Shown: positions 1 to 12,231 of the stretch, piece by piece | How the letters are laid out: each line of letters begins with the position of its first letter | Position numbering within the stretch: the stretch's first letter is position 1 | Assembly (NCBI RefSeq): GCF_014805685.1 | Contig: NC_060892.1 | Span: 8,311,490 to 8,375,489 of the forward strand | Direction of reading: 5' to 3' | Origin: Silurus meridionalis | Lineage: Eukaryota; Chordata; Actinopteri; Siluriformes; Siluridae | Length of the DNA: 64,000 bases | The notes under the pieces: generated by a model | The model's database searches: none | Told to the model about the DNA's origin: nothing | What the model saw: the letters and a program-made list of their open reading frames with translations, nothing else | Made by a program: the position numbers and the translations under genes

Positions 1-244
1 AACAAAGGCTACTGTACCAAATATTAACATTGACTTTCTCAGGTGTTCAAATACTTATTTGCAGCTGTATCATACAAATAAATAGTTTAAAAATCATATA
101 TTGTGATTTCTGGATATTTTTTTTTTTTTTAATTATGTCTCTCACAGTGGACGTGCACCTACGATGACAATTTCAGACCCCTCCATGATTTCTAAGTGGG
201 AGAACTTGCAAAATAGCAGGGTGTTCAAATACTTATTTTCCTCA

Positions 245-249
<5 letters not shown>
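1..249 (-). mobile_element. Tc1-like transposon end (truncated by window edge)
   Basis: The segment contains two near copies of the phrase GTGTTCAAATACTTATTT (about 42-60 and 221-239). It ends in TTTTCCTCACTGT at 237-249, the well-known fish Tc1-like terminal sequence. Only terminal inverted repeat DNA is present and there is no transposase frame. The element end sits directly against a TA microsatellite, which fits TA target preference. Confidence 0.7.

Positions 250-320
<71 letters not shown>
250..320. repeat. (TA)n microsatellite
   Basis: About 35 uninterrupted TA units directly follow the Tc1-like terminus. Confidence 0.98.
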
Positions 321-323
<3 letters not shown>

Positions 324-1324
324 TGAAAAGCAGAGACAGAGTCTCTTTTGTATCTTTTGAGGAGGTTTATAGATTTCAACCTGTTAAATTGAGCAAATTT
401 GAGTGAAACTTGTGGTATGTGTAATTTCCACAGTTTCCCAGAATCGGCTTTAACATAGCCTAGATGTTTTTGCTTTATTTCCTGCATTTAGATCATCTAT
501 ATTAAATAAGAATTTGGTGACCCAGGGCTCTCTAGTAGTCTGTGTATGTTATCTACAGATATGGATTGAGTTTCTGCTCGTTTTTTCATTAGAGCGCTGC
601 CATTAGCCGGTTATGTTTGGAGACCTTTGAACACTGTGTAAGCAAAACGAGCAGATAGTGGAAGAGAGAGAGAAAGCAAGTGATTATGTTTTTAGTCACA
701 AATACATTAAGCGCATCCCCAACTCCGTTCTTTTTTTTTTTACTTAATAGACTGTTAATACACTAAGGTTTGTTTTTTGGCATTGTGTGTAGAATAATGT
801 TTGGGATGCAGCCCAGAATCTGTGTGGAAAAGTGGGATGCAGCACAATGCAGAAATTTCAAATTCTTGCGTGTAATTCTAAAAATGACTGTAAAAAAAAA
901 TGACAGCAAGATATCCTGAGTGTATGTACCGGGTTTGGATTCTTAGCCCACGCTTCTTTTTTTTCTCTCAGAGAAAAGTGCTTTATTTTTCTTTCATCTT
1001 AGAAGTTGGTGACTGTCTGGTTCTCTTTGTACACAGCATCAGAGCATTTGTAAGGCACAGTCCCTGCAGATTCTGGCTTTCAGGCAGATGTGTGTCACCT
1101 GCTCTTGTAGATCGGCCCCTTTTACCAGTGAGGATTTAGCGTCACGATAATTATGTGAATTAGCCAACTCTGTTTAGCGAAGTATGTTCTCATGAAAAGA
1201 ATCCATCCATGGATACATTCAAATTTATTGTGTTCCTTAGTAAAAAGAAAAACCACTTCCTACCCAGTTTTAAGAATTTAAGAACAAATGATCGGATTAC
1301 ATTATAAAATTGCCCCTTTCATAT
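321..1324. other. intronic DNA, nothing recognised
   Basis: This is AT-rich unique-looking sequence with short T and A runs near 731 and 892. No exon with splice sites and no recognised repeat was seen. Confidence 0.5.
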
Positions 1325-2420
1325 GCAGTATCTTAGAAAAGTGAGTGCACCCCTCACATTGCAGCATCCATTTAAGTATCTCCTCAAGGGGACAGTATTA
1401 TAGACGTAAAACTTGGATATATTCTAGAGTAGTCAATGTGCAGTTTGTAGAGCAGTACAGCTTTACTGTCTTCTGAAAATTACTGAACATACAGCCATTA
1501 TTTTTAAAATAGCTGGCAACAAAAGTGAGTACACCTTAAGTGTTAACAGCTGTATTTCCATGCAAAGCCACATGTTCTATTCATCATGTTCATGTTTTTG
1601 TCTGCTTGACAGGACCATACAAATGTGTGTATCTTGTATTAGAGCAGTTAGAATTTGGTGCTTTGAGTACAATTCTCTCACACTGACCACTGGATGTTCA
1701 ACTTGGCACCTCATGCAAAGACTCTCTAAGGATTTGAGAATTAGAATTGTTGCTCGCCACAAAGATGGCCGTGGCTATAAGTTATAGTATAAGAAGATCA
1801 GTAACACCCTGAAACTGAGTTCCAGTACAGTGGCCAGGGTCATACAGAGGTTTTCCAAGACAGCAAGTGTCGATCGAAGAAGTTGAGTTCTCATGCTGTG
1901 TGCCAGGTTCAGAAGCTGGCTTCAAAAAACAGACACGTGAGTGCTGCCAGCATTGCTTTAAAGGTTGCAGAAGCAGAAGGTCCGCTTGTCAGTGCTCAGA
2001 CCGTACGCCGCAGACTGCAACACGTCGGTTTGCATGATCGTCATCCCTGAAGGAAGCCTCAACATGTATTATGAGGTTCTGAAGCAGAACATGGTGTCCT
2101 CCCTTCAGAAATTTGCCGAATGCCAGTTTTCCAACATAATAACTACCCAAAACACATCGCCAAGATGATAGCTGCCTTAATAAGGAAGCTGAAGGTGATG
2201 GAGTGACCAAGTATGTCTTCAGACCTGAAACGAATTGAGCACCTTCATCAAGGGGAAGTAGGAGAAGTGCCATGTGCCTTCCAGCAGTTTCTAATTTGGA
2301 ACATTTATACAGAACTGTCTGACATAATATATTATTACATTTATGATTAACAATCAAATGATTAATTAGTTAGAAACTAGTTGCTATGAATGCAGGTGCC
2401 ATCAGTCGTCTTCTTATGAA
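1325..2420 (+). mobile_element. Tc1-like transposon relic, family A copy 1
   Basis: The left terminal sequence contains AAAAGTGAGTGCACCCCTCA near 1335-1355 and GGCAACAAAAGTGAGTACAC near 1515-1533. The interior from about 1725 to 2065 translates in broken frames to Tc1 transposase helix-turn-helix pieces such as KDLRIRIVARHKDGRGYK and SSTVARVIQRFSKT. There are stops and deletions between pieces, and much of the catalytic core is missing. The right boundary is approximate. A second copy of the family lies at about 53649-54735. Confidence 0.75.
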
Positions 2421-3834
2421 CGACTTGTTTGTCAGTGTTGCTGAGGGAAAGTAGCCCTTCGTTACCAAACACCAAATAACTAAATTAGAAAACAATTTTG
2501 AGTCAATCACAAACTGTTCAACATTAAACTGTTGGTTACTTTAAAACCAACCGTCATCTGGGAGATCACAGGGATTATGTCTGTGAATATTTTATCTGTT
2601 AACCGGTTGCATAGGTCAGATTTATTGTGTGACTCTGCCAGAGAAAAGCTGTTGCTATCAAACATTTTACTTAATCAACCGAGTCAGTGTAATGGTGAAG
2701 GAACAGATCAAATAGGCCAATGATGGAAGGTTTGCGAAGAAATTTTACGCTTCCTTGTAAAAGTATTTTTTGCTATTTTTAAAAAACAAAAATACAGTCG
2801 TTTTTATAGTCGTTAAATACATTTTGATGTATCTTTGCCCAAACCTGGAAGCCACATTCTCACTGAGGTTTTTGGATTTTAGAAACACACTAAACACTAG
2901 AGGGCGCTCTGAGTAAGGTCGCTATCAGGACACTAGACTCTTCGCTCCCTGTTTGACCTCAAAAACGGCTGCCTCCTTGTTTCCTTTATTTTATTTATTC
3001 ATTCTTTATTTATCCAGGTGAATCCCATTAAGATGAAATATTTTGTTTGTAGGAGAACTCTCCTCTCCTGCGCTCACACACGAGAGCCTCTGCCTTCCTT
3101 AATGAGAAACTTTCCTATCTGTTTGGGCGTGTATGTGTTTGTGTGTGTGCATGTGTGAGAGTTAAAAGGAGTGTATAGTTGAAAATCCACTCAAAGATTT
3201 ATATCCTTTTGTTTTTTAAACAGTTATACATAAACACACACCGGCACCCAGACATATTCCTCGAATCACGCGTTAGTGTGGTAAAGAAAGGCTTTTGGCA
3301 TTGAGGTGTTTAGCTTCCTTTCAGTGCACAGCGCATACATCGGCTGAACCACAACCATCTCTCTATTTCATATATAAGGAGAGTAGGAAATAATAGTTTC
3401 TGCACTCTACATGCAGTAGTGCACTATATATTGATTATATAGGGAATTGGCCTTGCCTAATGGAACATTACATCATCAGGTTTCTACACTCTTCCTAGTA
3501 CCTTATATAGATGTGTTTCTTCCTAATGGTCTTTACATTCTGTAAAATGAATCGTCAGTCCAATTTAGAAGCCGTTAAATTGGAACACTTTGGATGGAGT
3601 GATGATGATGTTGACTGCATTATATGACCATATGGTAGGAGAAAGATCACACAGAAAGTTGTAGTCAGAAAGCAGATGATACAGTGATACAGTGAACCAT
3701 GGTACAGTGTTAATGGAGCAGATAAGGTGAAGGGCATTTTTAAGAGCCTGACTTGCTTGGCAGTGCTGGCGATTGAAATCTCTCTTTCTTTCTAAGAGTT
3801 CAGGAGTCCAAATGTGTATGATTCACCTTCCATA
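2421..3834. other. intronic DNA, nothing recognised
   Basis: This is ordinary AT-rich intron. It contains a short GT-rich patch near 3130-3160 and a motif resembling the common fish GTGCACTATATA repeat near 3419-3445. Confidence 0.45.
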
Positions 3835-3836
3835 TA

Positions 3837-4506
3837 CGAGGTGGTATCAAAAAGTTTCAGGACTACTGGTGCTATTCGGACTACGTGCGTTACCACGTCT
3901 GCAATTTCATCATGGACAGAAAGTCAGAACTAAGAGCAAACGTGAAATTCTACACGAAACTGGCCAAATCTGCCACAGAGACATTTGACATGACGTACGT
4001 TAGACATATGGTGATGCTGCAACGAGTCGTTCGAGGTGTTCCGAGTGGCAGTCGCACTACAAGAGCGGAAGAACATCGCTGGAAGGCGACGAGAGCTCAG
4101 GACGACCTTCAGCAAGCTCAACCCCGTGAAAGTGTCGAAAGCATCCGGCAACTTGTGCATGATGTTTGTCGGAGAACAATCCACACGATCTCACTTCTGC
4201 CCCCACACCTACTCGGCAGATTTGGATTCAGATTTCTCACTCTTCCAAAAGATTTTTCCAGAAACGTTTTGACCCCATTGCGGAGATTCAGTGCGAATCG
4301 TGGAGGCTGACACTTGACGCTTTTTGAAAAGTAGATTTTCAGGACACGTTCCAGAAGTAGCAGGAACTTGGGGGCGCTGTAATGCTGTGCAATGGGACTA
4401 TTTTGAGGGTAATAGTGTGTAAATGTAGAAAAATAAAGTACTTTTTAACTTAATTAATTATTTTAAAAGTACAAAGCTCGTCTTGAAACTTTTTGATACC
4501 ACCTCG
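3837..4506 (+). mobile_element. mariner-like element, copy 1, defective
   Basis: The terminal inverted repeats are clear: CGAGGTGGTATCAAAAAGTT from 3837 and its complement ending at 4506. The left TA duplication is at 3835-3836. The interior encodes mariner transposase pieces on the + strand in shifted frames: FIMDRKSELRANVKF, then an ESIRQLVHDVCRRTIHTIS block (about 4135-4190), then remnants of the HPPYSPDL-type region near 4200. The element is about 670 bp, roughly half of a full mariner, and frameshifted, so it is inactive. Two relatives lie at 20321-20782 and 22161-23870. Confidence 0.85.
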
Positions 4507-5192
4507 TGTGTGAACTATTTGCCCATATAGGACACCGTTTGGTCAGTAAAAAGGTTTACGATTTCATGTATCCTTTATATGGGCTTTTAAAATGTTTTAC
4601 TCTCTACCTAGTGCACTGTATGCCTATTATAAGCTATTTGGGATTCATCCCCTCCCCCTTATACAATTTGTGCTTATAAAATAATGGTTTATCATCTCTC
4701 TGAATTACATGACATGTTGGAAATCAAACTTTGGAGTTTCCTTCGTAGGTGTTTGCTGCATCGGGTTTAAAATAACAGCTTGCGAATGCTTAGTTGTGAA
4801 ACCGACACCGTTTCCAGAGATGAATAATGCGAACGTAGCGATGAATTAACACTGAAATTGCACAGTGTCATTTTTTTAACTGGCTTCAGCCGTAACTCCA
4901 GACTTGAGCACTATTTGCACATCGGGAGTTTTTAGCGTGGGATGGAGTTTGTTGAAAAACAGAAGCATGTCTCTGTTAGGAGTCTGTTTTGACCTTGGAC
5001 TTAAGCCCATTATTCTTGCTTGATATTGGCTCAAGTGAGGAGCAGCATTAAGTTCATTGCTCCTGCCTGACAGTTTGATGGCGTCATAATACGTTGCAGT
5101 GAAATTTATGTTTTGGGTTGTAAATACACTCAAACACTATTGAAAGCCATCTGAGGGCAATGAGAAGTGCATAAATATGACGCTATTGGTTA
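4507..5192. other. intronic DNA, nothing recognised
   Basis: No splice-bounded coding segment or recognised repeat was seen between the mariner relic and the hAT-like MITE. Confidence 0.45.
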
Positions 5193-5200
5193 ATTAATAG

Positions 5201-5448
5201 TAGGGTTGCGTGGCAATCAGTCAATAACCATGGCTAGCGGATTAGCAGAAGAACTTGAAAAGCCTCCCGCATCATTCAAAAGGCATTTCTGAGAGCATTT
5301 CTGTGCTCTAACTTTTTTTGTAATAAATGGAAAGCAAATTATATTCGTCTCCTCCCCTTTTTTTGCTGATTCGAAAATTGATCCGATCCGAGACTCAGAA
5401 ATCGTAACGTGATCCGAACAGGGAGTTTTGCGATCCGTTGCACCACTA
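5201..5448. mobile_element. hAT-like MITE with 8-bp target duplication
   Basis: The element starts TAGGGTTGCG and ends GTTGCACCACTA. The ends are imperfect inverted repeats of the hAT type (TAG..G.TGC). The 8-bp sequence ATTAATAG flanks both sides exactly, at 5193-5200 and 5449-5456. At 248 bp it has no transposase and must have been mobilised in trans. Confidence 0.85.
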
Positions 5449-5456
5449 ATTAATAG

Positions 5457-6580
5457 TTTAGTCCCTTTCAAGTCCATGAAAAGATTTTTCTCGCCTTTAT
5501 TTTCTTATTTTACACAATTATATACAAAGTTTATTTTTTAATAAGAAACAAAACACATGAGAAATATACATACAAATATTACCTGACCTCTTTTTTTTTT
5601 ATAGGTTATGAAAATACAATACCACCATATTCAAAGCAATTATTAAAGCAGTTTTGAAATAAAAGGAAAATCCTGTCTCTTTTGCCTATTATGGGCTTAA
5701 GAGTGCACAACCAAACACTATTAGTCATTAGAAGCAGATGGCTACAGGAAACCGGGAGGAGACTCGGCAGCCATGATGAATCTGACTATTGTTTTAATAG
5801 CCGGGCCTGTGGAACATGTGTACATCTGCGCGGAGCTCCTGTGTAGTTTTTTCCCCCTCTAAGTAGATGTAGCTAATGAAATCCATCCCTGCATGCCTAA
5901 CAAGGGAAAAGTGATTAGCCACACACACACATTGTTAAAAAAAAAAAAAGGCGCATGTGAACGCTAGCCAGGTGTTCTACTGGGAAAGGCTCTCGAACTG
6001 CATTAGGTTTCGGCATTCTGAAAATCATTAAAACGTTTTAAGTTTGTGTATTTTTCTTTAGGGCTGTGCCTCAAATACTGAATGTTTTTAACAGAAGACG
6101 ACTTAGTAAAATTTGTCCTTCGAAGAATGTTTTAAGTACTATGAATTTCACAAGGTGTAAGCTTCTTTGGCTCATCAGGCTAAAGTAGCCTTTTACTTTC
6201 TTTTCATGTAAGTTAGCAGCTTATCAAGAAAACCCCCCCCCCCCCCCCCCAACACAAAACCTAAACCTAAGACCTCCACTCTTTTCATAAATGGCAAATA
6301 TATGGACAAAATATTTGGCTATATCAACATTTAGACACATTTTAATGTGTTTACTGAGCACCAACGAAATTAGTCTATGTGTAAGTTGTTACATTAAAGA
6401 TTACATTCTGGCCAATCAAAATCAAGCAATCTGGAGTACAGGTGTATACTTTTGGCTTATTCACCAGGTTGCTAAGCATTGTTAAAGTCCAACTATCTAT
6501 AAAAATCTACACTAAATTTTAGCTAGGAATATGTTTTGTAGTCGTTTGGATGTTACACAATGCATTGAAATATATGGTAA
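5457..6580. other. intronic DNA with an 18-nt C run
   Basis: No gene was seen. The notable item is an uninterrupted poly-C tract at about 6233-6250. Short CA and A runs occur near 5922-5950. Confidence 0.5.
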
Positions 6581-6581
6581 T

Positions 6582-6792
6582 GAAGTGGTAGCTCAGTGGG
6601 CAAGATTTTAGACTTCTGATTGGATGGTCAAATTTGTGGGTTCAAACCCCAGCACCACCATGGTGCAGCTGTTGGGCCTCGAGCAAGGTCTTTAACTTCT
6701 CAACTTCTCAGTTGTATAAATGAGATAATTGTAAATCACTCTGGATGAGGCCATGTGCCAAAAGTGTAAATGTACGTGCAAATGTAATCATC
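6582..6792 (+). mobile_element. tRNA-derived SINE
   Basis: A good RNA polymerase III A box (TGGTAGCTCAGTGG, 6586-6599) and B box (GGTTCAAACCC, 6639-6649) define a tRNA-like head. The body continues with CAGCACCACCATGGTGCAGC and ends in an AAATGTA-rich tail. This is the clearest copy of a SINE family that recurs in both orientations across the window. It resembles the Mermaid/DANA type of fish SINE, but that name is inference. Confidence 0.8.
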
Positions 6793-7166
6793 ACAGAATC
6801 ACCACCAGTGGAATTTATTTTTGCCCATATCTTAAAATGGCTGGTTTTGAAGAACACAAATAGTAAATAAGCGTTTCAAATAGTAAATAAGCGGCAGGTG
6901 GAAATCACGCAGTTCGAAGCATCTTAAGATTCGTGCACACATTATACAGGGACATGAGGTTTTCAGATGTTTCGGTGTGGATGAGCAAGTTTTGGGAAAC
7001 GATTAAAAACGAAAGTGAGGACACGAAGCGTTTTTAGATGAAAATGTGGTTATAATTCAAACATACTGTATATCTTTTTCAAATGTATTCAGATTAGTAT
7101 AGACAGTCTAGATACCGGTTCCATGCTGTCTGTTTCTACTGGTATTGTAGTGACTTTGGAAGTGAG

Positions 7167-7213
7167 AAATTAATTAATTAATTAATTAATTAATTAATTT
7201 ATTTATTTATTTA
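7167..7213. repeat. (TTAA)n then (TTTA)n microsatellite
   Basis: Tetranucleotide units run in tandem with a unit change near 7198. Confidence 0.95.
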
Positions 7214-7329
7214 AACCAAACTAGTCTTTGTAATTTATTATTTGGTAACTGATGATTTAGTCTGGTTTTGATCCCTTTAAACCCACATGAACAACTTAAG
7301 ATCCATGAAGTTACTAATAAGTGAACAGT

Positions 7330-7602
7330 ACACCTCAACAATGATGGAACTGTAATGAATGGACATTCTGTGCCAACCAAATGAGGATGGGTTCCCTTGT
7401 GAGTCTGGTTTGTCTGAAGGTTTCTTCCTCATACCATCTTTTTGGAGTTTTTCCTTGACACTTTCGCCAATGGCTTACTCATTAGGGATAAACTTATAGG
7501 CACTAATGTATAAGTTCCAATTGTATCTGTACTCATGTCTGTAAAGCTGCTTTTGTACAATGTCCATTTTAAACATTGCTATATACTAATAAAATTGAAT
7601 TG
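7330..7602 (+). repeat. dispersed repeat R1, copy 1
   Basis: This contains the phrases GAGGATGGGTTCCCTTGTGA and GGTTTCTTCCTCATACCATC, and ends near AATAAAATTGAATTGA. The same sequence recurs at 24165-24375 and, inverted, at 20225-20840. It is a common fish interspersed repeat with a LINE-like 3' tail. Exact ends are not defined. Confidence 0.7.
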
Positions 7603-8995
7603 AGCCCTTTTTCATCACTGCTGTATCTTTCTTCTCGTTGCGGTATTGCATCTTAAAAATGGTCCATGCGACAGCTGAGACTGAATGATAGCCACCTAAG
7701 TCTGGATTGTTTATGTTCTGATTTCCAGCCCCATCTTTTCTCCAAAACACTGCTAGTGTCTTTTCATCAGTTCACTTCTGACTGATTTTAGACACCAATA
7801 CTGTGAACCTCATATTTGCAGGACCCTTTTGCAGATATGAGAAAAGATTGAGTAAAAAACATCCATTGGAATTGTTGTTTCATGAAAAGATGTCAATCTC
7901 TTTACCTGCATGTTTGACAGGGTTTTTATGGTTTTTATAGTTTTGATGTTGAGGTGGGATTTTCTCTTGCACCCTTTATAGTTCTTACACACGTTATTTT
8001 GGGTTTGATGTACTGAGATCTGGACTGTTTTGCACCTTTTGTATGTTTGGTTTGGTCCACATGTGTGGACTTTTAGCCTCATGTGTGAGTCAGATCAGGA
8101 CTTGTACAAGGTGTGGTTTAAGTGTGAAGGCAACAACGTTCGGAGCATTGCATTGTACATTTTATTGTGAACTAGAAGAACAGAAATAACCCAGTCTTTT
8201 TACATTGAAACCTTTCTTCCTGTGCGGTTTGAACCGAACTCTATAGGAATGACAGAAAACATGAGGTAGTGTTGATGATTTATAGTGTACCCAAGAAAAC
8301 CGTGCCAAAAAACGTCATCATTTCTTCTCACTGCCTTAATCAAAACCTCACTTGTTTTCATTGTCAACAAACCCCGATGAAACTGTGACCGCCCGGGGCT
8401 CCATTCAAAACAAAGCTCAAATAAACTAGGTGTGAAATCACCTTTAGGTTGTTGGGATTTTATTTTTTTCTTCAGAGCAAATGTTTCCAACACGGGCAGA
8501 CTTTTTTCTTTTTATCACAAAATAAAATTTGATTTTAATTCAGTTTTATTTGTATAGCAATTTTAACAACAATCATTGTTCCAACAGATAAATAAATAGG
8601 TTATAAAATATGAATTTGTTCATTCACAAAACAAAAACGTGTTTATAATAATCCTAGCTTGGATTTTCAAATGCAGTGAAGTGGAGATAAATATTCAGAA
8701 AGCCTTGTGTGAGTATCTAGAATGCATTTATTTTTTATTTTAATATTGCATCTTGATCCCATTGTAACACAATGTACAATCCAATGTGGTTCATGTCATA
8801 GTGCCCCCGGTTCACATTATGCTTCTGGGTAGTGGGTTCCAGTTATACAAAACTAAGCTCGCATCTCTTGGAATGAGCATAGCCTCCTCATAAACCAAGA
8901 AATGGATTTAATCCCCTCTGTTAAGAGGAAACAAATAAATACAGTAAAGTGTGCAGTAAAATCATTTTCTTTGTACATCTTAATTGACCGGGGAG
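7603..8995. other. intronic DNA, nothing certain
   Basis: AT-rich intron. At 8535-8600 a fragment resembling the inverted tail of repeat R1 (CAGTTTTATTTGTATAGCAA) is present. Nothing else is recognised. Confidence 0.45.
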
Positions 8996-9009
8996 CTTTG
9001 GTCAGAGTA

Positions 9010-9168
9010 CATCATTAATCGTGATGCCGCACCCCTGGAGCAAAGAGGGTTCGGGTCCTTGCACCTCACGAGCCCATCATGGGTCAGTTTGGCAGAGTTC
9101 AGATTTGAGTTTACAACCTTCTGATTAGTAGCTGTGAACCATAACCATGGTGCCACCACTGAGAACTG
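9010..9168 (-). mobile_element. SINE fragment, decayed
   Basis: On the minus strand it reads GCACCATGGTTATGGTTCAC, then AATCAGAAGGTTGTAAACTC and a GAGCAAGG-like body. This matches the tRNA-derived SINE family seen at 6582, with many substitutions. Confidence 0.55.
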
Positions 9169-10339
9169 GAGTATGATATCACGCTAAAAACAATGTGTTT
9201 GTCAGCAATAGCTTTGGCAATAACATGAATGACGCCACCCACCGAATTTTTCTATGGTATCGCTGTTAGTCAGAACGGAGAGTTTAAAGTCAAACGCGTT
9301 GAAGGTTTTCGGGTGTAAAATCACGATTGGATAACGTGGTCTAAAATATCACATATCATAGTATTACAACATTATTAGTTAACAAACAGTCGAGCTGGAG
9401 ATGATTCGAGTTGGATTATTTGTGCCAAAATTCTCTTTGCACACTGTTTTTATATATAACAGCAAGAAAAAACTTAAGGATGAATTCTTCTACATTTTCT
9501 GTCTCTGAAAGATATTGTTGAATTTTATTTATTTTTTTTTTTTTATTCTTCACAATGTTTTTAAAAGCTGAAAAAGACAACTGCAGTGCTGGTTATTCTG
9601 GTCAGCATGGCCAAGGTTCTTCTGTGCATTTGACAGCCACCTTTTATCATAACATTACAAGCATTGTAGAAGTTTTAGAGATGTTGCTGTGGTGTGATGT
9701 GAGAGGAAAGAGACTAGAGTGCATGGAGTGTGGGAGTTTAACGGGTAGAAAAGAATTGTATGAGGTGCGTCCAAGTCAAAACGGGACTTACAGGTAAAAA
9801 AAAAATGGATGCTAGCGTGGCGGTACTTCACACAGCAGGAAGTGCCCTTTTTTTGGATTGTGTCCTATTAATGATAGGTTGTGCAAATGTTGTTGGCCAG
9901 TTCAGAGACTATTAATCAAGATGGAAGGCAACAGTGTTGCATGGAACAGCTTGTGAACGATCCTGGTTGTGGTGGTTCCCAGGCCATAGCAGACATTCCT
10001 GTGAACATTCAGTGCGTGGGCGGGCAAATCTTTCCAATTCTGAATCTTTCTGGGCATTAGTTAAATGCTGGGATAAAAGTATAAATGTAGCAGGGGATTA
10101 TGCCGAAAAATAGATGCAGCTTTGTTCTTTTTATTTTATAAACTCAAAAGTCCTGGTTTGACATGAACATTTCTCGTAATTGCTAATTTAAATCAGTCAA
10201 TGGTGTGGTAACTATCAGATCATACACCATGACTAATGGTGACTGAGTAACAGTCATAATGTGCACTACATAATACCCAAAGCTTCTACCTTGCGTGTTG
10301 TGCACTACATGGCCATAGTCTGTATTTTCGCAATATCAT
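9169..10339. other. intronic DNA, nothing recognised
   Basis: No supported exon or repeat was seen. There is a T run near 9530-9543 and an A run near 9797-9805. Confidence 0.45.
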
Positions 10340-11103
10340 GTTCGTTATTTGTACCGAAAGGTTTCAGTACATGGATTTTGGTTCAGTTTGGTTAAGTGGC
10401 GGACTGCAAGTTTGTTTAGTCTCCGCCTGAGCGCAGAAAAAAACAAAACAACTTTGAGCAAAGTGTTACTGTGGCGACTTTTGTTTTATGCATGCTCCCG
10501 TTTCCTGCCATCGACAACGTTTTTACAATAGTCTCGCGATATGGATTCTTATCCATATCTTATTTCTTAAAAGAGAAAATCCTGACAATTTCACATATCG
10601 AGGGAGTGAATGAATAAAAGATGGAAGGAATGAAGACATTTGTTGAAGTACTGTATGTTGTAATAAGTAGATCAGTGAAGTAGAACATATATGTAATAAA
10701 TATAATATTAAATACAAAACGCACACTTGTATACATCTGTATTACCCAAATGAGGTTTAACAAATTACATTTTTCTATTAAGTTTATTTAATTCATTGCT
10801 CAATTAAATTCATATAATAAAAAAGCATATTGCATTAATTTGATTTATTCTACTTTATTTTTAAATATTTTATTTTTTATTTAAAACCAAGCAGACATTT
10901 TATTTAAAATTGTTGTAAAAATGTAAACAGTTGCTGTTCACAAATGATAAAAAAAAAAACTGTTTATAAAAAATAAAAGAACAAAAAAAATCAAGCAATT
11001 TTATGTTTTGCATTTCTTTCCCTTAACTGTATCGAAATTAAACCGAATCGTGGCTTAAAATATTGAGGTACATACCGAATTTTGTGTACCGTTCCACCCC
11101 TTG
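10340..11103. mobile_element. probable hAT-like element remnant
   Basis: The right end reads inward from 11103 as CAAGGGGTGGAACGGTACAC, typical of fish hAT termini. The left part carries related text (TTTGTACCGAAAGGTTTCAG at about 10349). The left terminus and any target duplication could not be located, and the middle (about 10560-11000) is very AT-rich and may be unrelated. Confidence 0.4.
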
Positions 11104-11239
11104 TATGTAATGATTTGTGCGACCAGCCAAGATTTCTTTTTTTCATTTGTTACATTTCTGATTTTTTTTGTTGATCCCTCAACTATTTTTTGAATGACAC
11201 ACAGTCCGTGCTCTTTCATATCTTATGAAGTTGTATATA

Positions 11240-11797
11240 CAGTGAAACCCGGTTATGTCGATGTCCTAGGGGTCGCTAAAAAGCATCGAGGTAACCGATG
11301 ATCGAGATAAACGAAAATCAAAATGGCGGCAGTATATTAACGTGCTTGAAATTTCTTTATGTACATGATGTGCGTTAATAAATGAGAATGTGCATGCACG
11401 TGTTTTTGGAGGGTTTTTTACACAACAGCGTTGCCGCGATTTGTTTGATGAAGGCATGCTATAAAAATGTACATACGTTTGTTAACAACAAAAGGCATAA
11501 GTGCACCAACTAACAGCAGAGATTTACCAGTATACAATACAAACCACCATCCATTCTCCATACAAACCTTTATTATATTCTCCAACATTATAAACACACA
11601 GATCGCTCAAAAAAAAAAAAAAAACCAGCGGCTGCACAGTTCCGTCTCACATTTAGTCCACATGTGGAAAAAAAAGAAAAAAAAACAGTAACTAAGTTTC
11701 TGAAAACTTATGACCATCAGGCTGAAGTAATCCGCACAAACACAAAGAACAGTGTCCGAAAACACTTACGTCCGCGATGCCGAGGGGGAGATAAGCC

Positions 11798-11829
<32 letters not shown>

Positions 11830-12229
11830 GAATGGAAAAATAGAGAAATTCAAAAATACCGCGACCGGCGGCACGGCACGAAGCCGGAAAAAAACCCGGA
11901 AGAAAAACGAGGGACAGAAAAGTCTCAAACGTGAACGGCCGAAGGGGGCGTGGCAGGTGCTTTCTCGGCCGCTTTCTGAAGCTCCGACTTCAACTCCTTA
12001 CCGAGAGAGCCATGCTCCTTACCGAGCGCGCGCGTCGCTCCTTAAGGAGTTGAAGCCGGGAGCGCCACGCTCCTGTTCATCGCATAACATTTAACAAAAA
12101 AATGCATATGTGCACTTATAACCGATAAAAAATGCTAAGAAAAAGCGAGAATTTGGCGGTTCCACTTCAAAAACGTCGACTTAATAGGGTTGTCGAGATA
12201 ACCGAGGTCGAGATAAGTGGGTTCCACTG
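11240..12229. mobile_element. pogo/Tigger-like DNA element, 990 bp, non-autonomous
   Basis: The left end CAGTGAAACCCGGTTATGTC and the right end, read inward, CAGTGGAACCCACTTATCTC form terminal inverted repeats matching at about 18 of 22 positions. TA lies at both flanks (11238-11239 and 12230-12231). The interior has a GA repeat (about 11803-11824) and a GC- and CpG-rich block (about 11860-12075) with inverted copies of AACTCCTTA. No transposase frame is seen. Confidence 0.7.
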
Positions 12230-12231
12230 TA

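Noticed and set aside
142..487. Open frames on both strands rich in Tyr-Ile across the first TA array
   Set aside because: They are translations of a TA microsatellite. The same applies to frames over the TA, TG, CA and TATC arrays elsewhere (for example 61539-61912 and 62325-63426).
3885..4310. A 141-codon frame as a possible gene
   Set aside because: It overlaps a mariner transposase relic between clear terminal repeats, and the true reading frame shifts within it.
6582..6650. Possible functional tRNA gene from good A and B boxes
   Set aside because: The spacing is right, but there is no acceptor-stem pairing, and a SINE body and tail follow. Other SINE copies have the same head.
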